Shown here piece by piece: positions 58,510-64,000 of a stretch of DNA of 64,000 nucleotides. The position numbers and the translations under genes were made by a program. Numbering within the stretch: position 1 is the stretch's first letter; every line of letters starts with the position of its first letter. Source of the stretch: Metapseudomonas resinovorans DSM 21078 (GTDB lineage Bacteria > Pseudomonadota > Gammaproteobacteria > Pseudomonadales > Pseudomonadaceae); the NCBI RefSeq assembly GCF_000423545.1, contig NZ_AUIE01000026.1, forward strand, positions 1 to 64,000, read 5' to 3'. The notes under the pieces were generated by a model. That model did not search any database, was not told the DNA's origin, and was given only the letters and a program-made list of their open reading frames with translations.

Positions 58510-58523
58510 TTGACGCGGATCAA
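58510..58523 (-). promoter_or_regulatory. ANR/FNR box upstream of cioAB
   Basis: TTGACGCGGATCAA (minus strand TTGATCCGCGTCAA), 9 of 10 to TTGAT-N4-ATCAA. It is 149 bases before cioA. No -10 sits 22 bases downstream, so repression is more likely than class II activation. Apart from this site, the 273-base gap 58362-58634 shows nothing I can assign. Confidence 0.65.
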
Positions 58524-58634
58524 GCAATGCATAGAGAGTAGCCGTTCAAGGCTTTCAGGCAGCTGTGGTTCGTTGCCGCGCGACAGGTTGCCGCGCGGCC
58601 GACCGCCGCATGGAATATGCAGGGGTATGGAGTT

Positions 58635-59216
58635 TCAGGACGCGGAACAGGGATAGAGCGCCTCAGGGCTGTCCACATCCCGCAGCACACCCGGATCGTC
58701 CACCCCCACCGCCACCCAGGCGGCGGCATGGGCGCGCAGCACCCGCCGCGCGCCTTCGTCGCCGGTGAGCGCCTGGAGTTCCGGCCAGAAGTCCCGTCCG
58801 AAGAGCACGGGATGACCACGCTCATCGTGATGCACAGGGAACACGATACGGTCCGACGCGGCCTTGGCCAGCAGCGTGCGCAGGCTGGATTCAGCGATCC
58901 AGGGCATGTCCCCGAGCAGTACGGCGATGGCTTCTCCCCCGCCACCAGCAAGCGCCCGCGCACCGGCCGCGAGGCTATGGCCCATGCCCTGCCCGGCGTC
59001 TTCGCACAGGATGATGCTGCAGCTTTCCGGCAGCCCCAACTCCGCCGAATCGTCTTCCGGGCGCAGCACTACATGCACCTCGTCGAACACCGTCCGGGCA
59101 CGCTCCAGGCTGGCTGCCAGCAGCGTGCGGCCGTCAGCCAGGGCGGCGCGGCGCTTGTCGCTGCCAAAGCGGGTGCCGAAACCGGCGGCGAGGATCAGGG
59201 CGGGGACATTGGGCAT
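58635..59216 (-). CDS. MocA-like molybdenum cofactor nucleotidyltransferase
   Basis: A 193-residue nucleotidyltransferase with the signature ALILAAGFGTRFGSDKRRAAL (about 6-25), AVLLGDMPWI (about 92-101) and FGRDFWPELQALTGDEGARRVLRAH near the end. The family (MocA, MobA-like) attaches CMP or a related nucleotide to molybdopterin. Its position after the XdhC gene and the molybdenum hydroxylase indicates that it makes the dinucleotide cofactor for that enzyme. A REP-like pair separates it from xdhC. Confidence 0.88.
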   Translation of the reverse strand: MPNVPALILAAGFGTRFGSDKRRAALADGRTLLAASLERARTVFDEVHVVLRPEDDSAELGLPESCSIILCEDAGQGMGHSLAAGARALAGGGGEAIAVLLGDMPWIAESSLRTLLAKAASDRIVFPVHHDERGHPVLFGRDFWPELQALTGDEGARRVLRAHAAAWVAVGVDDPGVLRDVDSPEALYPCSAS

Positions 59217-59241
59217 GCATCAACTCCCGGGGCGATGAAAC

Positions 59242-59340
59242 TGTAGGGGCGATTTCAATCGCCAAGCAGGCCGAAGGTCTGCCCTGCAAGGCCGAAGGGG
59301 GGCAGCATAGCTGCCCTTGGCGAATGAATTCGCCCCTACA
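59242..59340. repeat. Inverted pair of REP-like palindromes
   Basis: TGTAGGGGCGATTTCAATCG (59242, running to about 59266) and CCTTGGCGAATGAATTCGCC (59315, running to 59340) are inverted copies of one family. They could fold into one large hairpin in the mocA-xdhC gap, with further small palindromes (GGCAGC...GCTGCC) inside it. Confidence 0.8.
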
Positions 59341-59367
59341 AGGATTCGTGCGATTGAATTCGCCTGA

Positions 59368-60339
59368 TCACACCCGCTCGCGCGCAATCCCATTGCGCAC
59401 CCGCAGGATGTCCGCGAGCACCGCCAGGGCGATTTCGGACGGGGTCTTGCTGCCAAGGTTCAGGCCAATGGGGGCGATGATGCGCGCAAGCTCCGCCTCA
59501 TTCAGGCCACCGACCCGGCGCAGGCGCTCCATGCGCTTGGCGCTGGTGGCCATGGAGCCCATCACGCCGATGTAAAAGGCCTCGGTGCGAACCGCCTCGA
59601 TCATCGCCAGGTCGTCGATCTTCGGATCATGGGTCAGGGCAACCACGGCGGTATCGGCGTGACAGCCGCCCTGGCGGATGAACTCCGAAGGCAGCTCGCG
59701 GCGGATTTCCACGCCCGGCAGCTCGACGCCGTGCAACACCTCATCACGCGGGTCGCAGAGCACCACCTCGAAGCCCAGGCTCTGGCCAAACTCGGCGCAT
59801 ACCTGGGCCACCGTGGAGTAGCCCGCCAGCAAAAGGCGCTGGGCGGCGCCGACGCGCAGGTGCAGCAGGTCGCCCAGGCGCTCCACTCGCGGGCCGTGGT
59901 CGCGGTCAGGCAACAACCGACGCACGCCCTCGGGCAGGGCGACCTCGCGGATCAAGCGGCGCTGGCCGGCCAAGGCCGTTTCCAGCTCTCGCAGGTGCGC
60001 CTGGACATCGCAGTCGGCGGGCAGGTTTTCCACCAGCACGTCGAGAATGCCGCCGCAGGGCAGACGGATCGACGACTGGGTATCGCTGCCGTCGCCATAG
60101 CGCACCAGTTGAACCGGCTCGGCAAAGGCACCGGCGACCAGGCGTTCGAGAAAGTCATCTTCCACGCAGCCGCCCGACAGCGAGCCGATCCAGTGCCCGT
60201 CGGCGGTGGCAGCCAGCAGGGAGCCCGGCGCACGGGGCGCCGAGCCATAGGTCGCGAGGACGGTGCAGAGCCACACGCGCTGGCCGGAAGCGGACCACTC
60301 CAGCGCCTTGCGCACCACCAGCAGATCGAGGTGTTGCAT
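59368..60339 (-). CDS. XdhC family molybdenum hydroxylase maturation protein
   Basis: A 323-residue XdhC/CoxI family protein. The N-terminal domain has LCTVLATYGSAPRAPGSLL and GSLSGGCVEDDF (about 25-65). The C-terminal Rossmann fold has LLLAGYSTVAQVCAEFG (about 172-188) followed by CDPRDE. XdhC proteins bind the molybdenum cofactor and insert its sulfurated form into xanthine-dehydrogenase-type enzymes. It lies 17 bases after the cytochrome gene in the same unit, so its client is probably the oxidoreductase encoded here. Confidence 0.92.
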   Translation of the reverse strand: MQHLDLLVVRKALEWSASGQRVWLCTVLATYGSAPRAPGSLLAATADGHWIGSLSGGCVEDDFLERLVAGAFAEPVQLVRYGDGSDTQSSIRLPCGGILDVLVENLPADCDVQAHLRELETALAGQRRLIREVALPEGVRRLLPDRDHGPRVERLGDLLHLRVGAAQRLLLAGYSTVAQVCAEFGQSLGFEVVLCDPRDEVLHGVELPGVEIRRELPSEFIRQGGCHADTAVVALTHDPKIDDLAMIEAVRTEAFYIGVMGSMATSAKRMERLRRVGGLNEAELARIIAPIGLNLGSKTPSEIALAVLADILRVRNGIARERV

Positions 60340-60356
60340 CGTGGGAAATACCCTAA

Positions 60357-61580
60357 TCAGTGAGACGACAGGACCTCGCCGCGCAGTTCCGTCACCCGCT
60401 CCGGGCTCACCTCAGCCTCAAGGCCGCCCCAGGTCTGACGCAGGTAGTTGAGCAGGTCGCGCATCTGGCCGTCGTCGAGTTTATCCCTGAAGCCGGGCAT
60501 TGGCTGCATCCGTTCGAAACCGGTGAACTGCTGCTCGCGGATGCCGTCGTCGATCACCCGCAGCAGGTTGCGGGAATCCGCCAGGCGCAGGGTGGTGTTG
60601 CCGTTCATGGCAACTGCCACGTGCGGCACGCCTTCTCCTGCCACGCCGTGGCAACCGGCACAGACGTTGAGGTAGTCCTGGCGCCCGCGAGCGGCGCTTT
60701 CGCCCAGTTCAGCCTCGGCCACGGCAGCTATCTTGCGCGGCGCCGGCGGCTCTTCGCCCAGCAGGTAGGTGGCCATGGCGCGGTGATCATCCTGAGGCAG
60801 GTACTGGGTGCTGTGGTGCAGCACCGGGTACATCTCGTTGAATACCGAACCCTGATCGCTGATGCCGTGCTTGAGGAAGGTGGACAAGTCGTCCGTGGTC
60901 CAGCCGCGCTCGGCCAGGTCCTTGGCCAGCAGGCTCGGGGCCTCGTAGCCGAGGATCACGCCGCCGGTCATGCGCAGGTCCTGCTGCAGGGCACCCAGCG
61001 CGTTACGCGGGGTGTGGCACTCGCCGCAGTGGCCGAGCACTTCCACCAGGTACTGGCCGCGCTGCCACTCCTCGCCCTTGCCGTCGGCCGGCTCGAGCTG
61101 CACGCGGTTCTTGTAGAGCATGTTCCAGAAAGTCATGCCGAAGCGCACGTTGAAGGGGAAGGCCAGGTCGGTCTTCGGGCTCGGCTTGGCGATGGGCTCC
61201 AGGCTCATCAGATAGGCGTAGATGGCGTCGGAGTCTTCACGCTTGAGCAGGTGGTAGGAGGTGTAGGGCATGGCCGGGTAGAGCTTGCCGCCGTCCTTGC
61301 GCTCGCCCTGGGTCACGGCCTTGTAGAACTCTTCAGCGCTGTAGTCGCCGATGCCATGCTCCTTGTCCGGAGTGATGTTGGTGCCGTAGATGGTGCCGAA
61401 CGGCGACACCAGCGGCAGGCCGCCAGCGTACTCGGCACCGCCTTCGATGCTGTGGCAGGCCACGCAGTCGGCGGCACGGGACAGGTACTTGCCACGCTCG
61501 ATCAGCGCCTTGTCCGCCGGCTGTTCAGCGGCTTGGGCGGCCAGGGGCAGCAGCAGGGCTGCGAGGAGTAACGAGCGCAT
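60357..61580 (-). CDS. Triheme cytochrome c subunit of the molybdenum oxidoreductase
   Basis: A 407-residue exported cytochrome c. After a signal peptide (MRSLLLAALLLPLAAQA) come three CxxCH heme sites: CVACHS (about 41), CGECHT (about 188) and CAGCHG (about 313). The heme-binding arrangement FGTIYGTNITPDKEHGIGDYS is typical of membrane-linked alcohol or aldehyde dehydrogenase cytochromes. It probably passes electrons to the quinone pool or a terminal oxidase. The ATG at 61580 has AAGGAGG upstream; a TTG two codons earlier is not preferred. It overlaps no gene but starts 3 bases after the 2Fe-2S stop. Confidence 0.93.
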   Translation of the reverse strand: MRSLLLAALLLPLAAQAAEQPADKALIERGKYLSRAADCVACHSIEGGAEYAGGLPLVSPFGTIYGTNITPDKEHGIGDYSAEEFYKAVTQGERKDGGKLYPAMPYTSYHLLKREDSDAIYAYLMSLEPIAKPSPKTDLAFPFNVRFGMTFWNMLYKNRVQLEPADGKGEEWQRGQYLVEVLGHCGECHTPRNALGALQQDLRMTGGVILGYEAPSLLAKDLAERGWTTDDLSTFLKHGISDQGSVFNEMYPVLHHSTQYLPQDDHRAMATYLLGEEPPAPRKIAAVAEAELGESAARGRQDYLNVCAGCHGVAGEGVPHVAVAMNGNTTLRLADSRNLLRVIDDGIREQQFTGFERMQPMPGFRDKLDDGQMRDLLNYLRQTWGGLEAEVSPERVTELRGEVLSSH

Positions 61581-61582
61581 CC

Positions 61583-62122
61583 TCAACCCTCCTTGACCAG
61601 GCCGAGACCTTCCACCACTTCGCGCGCGGCGTTGTAGTAGCGGACGTAGCCGGTGCAGCGGCAGATGTGGTTGCCCAGGGCGTGTTCGATCTCCCCTTCC
61701 AGTTCACTGCGCTTGACCGGCTGGCGCTGGAGCTTTTCCACCAGCACGGTGGCGGCGTTGACGTAGCCGGGGGTGCAGTAGCTGCACTGGAAGGCGAACT
61801 GGTCGATGAACTTCTGCTGGATCGGGTTCAGCTCGGTCACTTCGCCCTTGGCATCACGCTTGGCGTGGCCTTCGATGGTGCGCACCTTCCTGCCGTCGAA
61901 GAAGTGCGCGCCGGTGATGCAGGTGCGGATCTCCTCGCTGGTGCCGTCGGGCTTGTCGAGGATCGCCACGCAGGCATGGCAGATGCCCTGGCCGCAACCC
62001 AGGCGCGAGCCGGTGAGGTTCAGGTGTTCGTGGAGGAACTCGATCATCATCAGGTCGTCGTCCACGGTGAAGGGACCGACGGCCTGGCCGTTGAGGGTCA
62101 TGCTGAGGGCGCGCTTAGCCAT
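61583..62122 (-). CDS. 2Fe-2S small subunit of the molybdenum oxidoreductase
   Basis: A 179-residue iron-sulfur subunit of the xanthine-dehydrogenase family (isoquinoline 1-oxidoreductase alpha-like). The plant-type 2Fe-2S cluster is bound by GCGQGICHAC (about 49-58) with the fourth Cys at about 72; the second cluster is bound by CSYCTPG (about 111) and CRCTGY (about 146). No N-terminal export signal is evident. It passes electrons from the molybdenum centre to the triheme cytochrome. It overlaps the large-subunit stop by 8 bases (ATGGCTAA). Confidence 0.94.
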   Translation of the reverse strand: MAKRALSMTLNGQAVGPFTVDDDLMMIEFLHEHLNLTGSRLGCGQGICHACVAILDKPDGTSEEIRTCITGAHFFDGRKVRTIEGHAKRDAKGEVTELNPIQQKFIDQFAFQCSYCTPGYVNAATVLVEKLQRQPVKRSELEGEIEHALGNHICRCTGYVRYYNAAREVVEGLGLVKEG

Positions 62123-64000
62123 GGAGGGCCTCCTTGATGCGGGCCGGAGTCAGGGGAAGGTCGCGCAGGCGCTTGCCGGTGGCGTGGGCCACGGCGTTCA
62201 CGATGGCGCCGACCACCGGGATCATCACCACTTCGGCAATGCCCTTGGCCGGGTCGCTGGGCGACAGCGGCGGGAGGATTTCAGCGGTCTGTTTCCACAC
62301 CGCGCAGTCCTTGGCGCGGGGCAGCTGGTAACGGTTGAAGTTCCAGGTGCCTTCGCCGGGGCCGCCCTCGTACAGCGGCATGTCTTCCAGCAGCGCGTGG
62401 CCGATGCCCATGGCGATGCCGCCTTCGAGCTGACCGAGCACCAGTTCGGGCACGATCACCCGGCCACACTCCAGCCAGGAATGGTGGTTGATCACCCGCG
62501 CCTCACCACTGCCCTTGTTCACCTTCACTTCCACCAGCGTCGCCACCGGGCTGTAGTAGGTGACCATGGCGTTGTTCAGCTGGGTCGGCGGATAGCTGAT
62601 GGCGGTACGGTCCAGCAGGTGGTAGCCGTGGCTGGTCATCTTCGCCTTCTTCTCCTTGGCAGCACCGTCACCGTATTTAGCGGCCACGGCGTCCAGCGGG
62701 AAGGTGTCGCGCTTGCCGTCGATGTCGAACTCGCCCTCGGCCCAGGCCCAGCGGTTGAAACCGTGGACGCTGACACCCGTGACCAGGCCCAGCTCGTGGG
62801 CCTTGTGCGCCAGCACCTCGAAGGGGATCGGCGGCAGGCCATTGGCGGTCAGTTTGCCTTCCACCCAATGGGCGTCCTCGCGGCGTACCACGTAGGGGTT
62901 GGCCAGGCCGCCAAACTCGCCGCGCCCCCAGATGCTCAGCGCCGCCGGCCACAGGCCGTGGTTGAAGAGGATACGTGCCGCCTCGCGGGTGCCGTGGCCG
63001 GAGTAGTAGGCCGAGTTGGTGGCCGAGGACGGCGACGCCAGCTTGCCGACCCAGCGCGGGTTCTTCAGCGCGGCATCCTGTTCAGCCTGGCTGATCAGGT
63101 AAGGGTTGCCGCTGGTGGTCAGGTCCAGCTCGGACCATTCGGTGACGCCGGTGCGGATCTCATGGGCCGGGCGGCCCAGGTAGTCCGCCACCAGCAGCGC
63201 CTGGGAGGTCGCCATGCCGGTGCCCATGTCGATGGCGATCTGGCGCAGCGTCACGCGGCCGTCGGCGGTGAACTCCAGGCTCGCCATGGGGGCCTCGGAG
63301 CCGGTGCCGAAGTCCTTCTGGCAGATGGCGAAGCCTACGCCGTAGTAGTTGTCCGGGTCCTTCGCCTCTTCTTCGCGCTTGCGCGTGTCGCGGTTCTTCC
63401 AGACCTCGTGCTGCGCAGCCTTGTCGAGGATTTCGTCCAGGCGCAGGGCACCGGCGGGAATCGCGCCCTGGGTGTTCTTCATGCCGGACTTGAAGACGTT
63501 CTTGCGACGCAGCTCAATGGGGTCGACGCCCAGGCGCGCGGCGACCTCGTCCACCATCATTTCGGTGGCGGCCATGGTCTGCAGGGTGCCGTATCCACGC
63601 ATGGAACCGGCTTCGACCCCACGGGAGTGGTAGGCGGTGGCCGCCAGATCGCTCTGCGGGAGGTAGTAGATGGACTGCGCGGCAGTAGCACCCACGGCGG
63701 CGACCGAGGGGCTGTAGTTGATGCGACCGCCGCCGTCGACATCCATGTGGGCACGAAAGATCTGGAACGACAGGTCGTCCTTCTTCACCGCCAGTTGGTA
63801 ATGCATGTCGAAGGGGTGGCGCTTGATGCCGCTCTGGAACTGCTCGTAGCGGTCATTGGCCAGGCGCACCGGCACGCCGTCGCCGTAGATGGCGGCCAGG
63901 GCGGCGTAGAACACGAAGATGTTGTTGTCCTTGGAGCCGTAACCGACGGTGTAGCCGGGGTGCATGTTCAGCTTCTGCACCTTGAAGCGCGACGGCGCCA
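62115..64000 (-). CDS. Molybdopterin-binding large subunit, partial at window edge
   Basis: The C-terminal part (about 628 residues present) of a molybdenum-binding subunit of the xanthine-dehydrogenase family, type isoquinoline 1-oxidoreductase beta (IorB-like). The frame is open at 64000, so the N-terminus is outside the window. Family segments include EAGSMRGYGTLQTMAATEMMVDE, ELRRKNVF, IDMGTGMATSQALLVADYLG and LEGGIAMGIGHALLEDMPLY with the catalytic-domain end ITPARIKEALHG-like (here LPLTPARIKEAL). Two-chain enzymes of this sort oxidise N-heterocycles or aldehydes; the substrate cannot be told from sequence. Operon order is large subunit, 2Fe-2S, cytochrome, xdhC. Confidence 0.92.
   Translation of the reverse strand, partial: APSRFKVQKLNMHPGYTVGYGSKDNNIFVFYAALAAIYGDGVPVRLANDRYEQFQSGIKRHPFDMHYQLAVKKDDLSFQIFRAHMDVDGGGRINYSPSVAAVGATAAQSIYYLPQSDLAATAYHSRGVEAGSMRGYGTLQTMAATEMMVDEVAARLGVDPIELRRKNVFKSGMKNTQGAIPAGALRLDEILDKAAQHEVWKNRDTRKREEEAKDPDNYYGVGFAICQKDFGTGSEAPMASLEFTADGRVTLRQIAIDMGTGMATSQALLVADYLGRPAHEIRTGVTEWSELDLTTSGNPYLISQAEQDAALKNPRWVGKLASPSSATNSAYYSGHGTREAARILFNHGLWPAALSIWGRGEFGGLANPYVVRREDAHWVEGKLTANGLPPIPFEVLAHKAHELGLVTGVSVHGFNRWAWAEGEFDIDGKRDTFPLDAVAAKYGDGAAKEKKAKMTSHGYHLLDRTAISYPPTQLNNAMVTYYSPVATLVEVKVNKGSGEARVINHHSWLECGRVIVPELVLGQLEGGIAMGIGHALLEDMPLYEGGPGEGTWNFNRYQLPRAKDCAVWKQTAEILPPLSPSDPAKGIAEVVMIPVVGAIVNAVAHATGKRLRDLPLTPARIKEALHG

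Overview
The window is a stretch of a high-GC Pseudomonas chromosome. Its gene order follows the region I remember as roughly PA4549 to PA4621 in P. aeruginosa PAO1: minor pilins, ispH-fkpB-lspA-ileS-ribF, murJ, rpsT, creA, proB, obg, rpmA-rplU, ispB, fklB, a LonH-type protease, rtcB, gdhA, ettA, morA, glyA, cstA, a PilZ gene, radA, mscL, fpr, rlmG and a molybdenum hydroxylase cluster. This suggests the P. aeruginosa group but not P. aeruginosa itself, because the minor-pilin order differs and several blocks are inserted. Locus numbers are from memory and were not checked.

Region 1 (1-9.1 kb) is a type IV pilus minor-pilin operon on the minus strand (pilE-pilV-pilW-pilX-pilY1, with short overlaps or small gaps). 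It ended in a FimT/FimU-like pseudopilin gene, which a complete 2,360-bp IS66 element has cut after 46 codons. A second, intact FimT gene with a C-terminal GRVR motif faces away from the operon.

Region 2 (9.1-24 kb) is housekeeping: isoprenoid synthesis (ispH, ispB), lipoprotein processing (lspA), tRNA charging (ileS), flavin synthesis (ribF), lipid II flipping (murJ), ribosomal proteins S20, L27 and L21, proline synthesis (proB) and the ribosome GTPase Obg. A small gene at 22.1 kb carries a strong Fur-box candidate.

Region 3 (24-46 kb) holds a LonH-type protease, a DksA-like zinc-finger protein, a large periplasmic DUF4105 protein, RNA ligase RtcB, NADP-glutamate dehydrogenase, EttA, the c-di-GMP enzyme MorA, GlyA, a CstA carbon-starvation/pyruvate transporter with its small partner, a c-di-GMP receptor of the PilZ family, and RadA. 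MorA and the PilZ protein could belong to one c-di-GMP circuit, and the pili at the left end are a plausible output.

Region 4 (46-64 kb) is more accessory and rich in REP-like palindromes. It contains MscL, a TerC/CBS membrane protein, a divergent pair of units (sulfite/nitrite reductase plus DUF934, and an orphan cbb3 oxidase subunit CcoN with a Cys-tailed small protein), a ferredoxin-NADP reductase, RlmG, and the cyanide-insensitive bd-type oxidase cioAB followed by a 46-residue DUF2474 gene. It ends in a molybdopterin/2Fe-2S/triheme cytochrome oxidoreductase with XdhC and MocA maturation genes; the large subunit runs off the right edge. Two near-perfect ANR/FNR boxes (46.46 kb and 58.51 kb) fit oxygen control of this respiratory region.

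I found no tRNA, rRNA, CRISPR array or prophage. Nothing here is clearly a wholly new system. The best leads are the cyanide/oxygen-linked respiratory cassette with its small Cys-rich proteins, the IS66 break in the pilin operon, and the unannotated regulatory sites.
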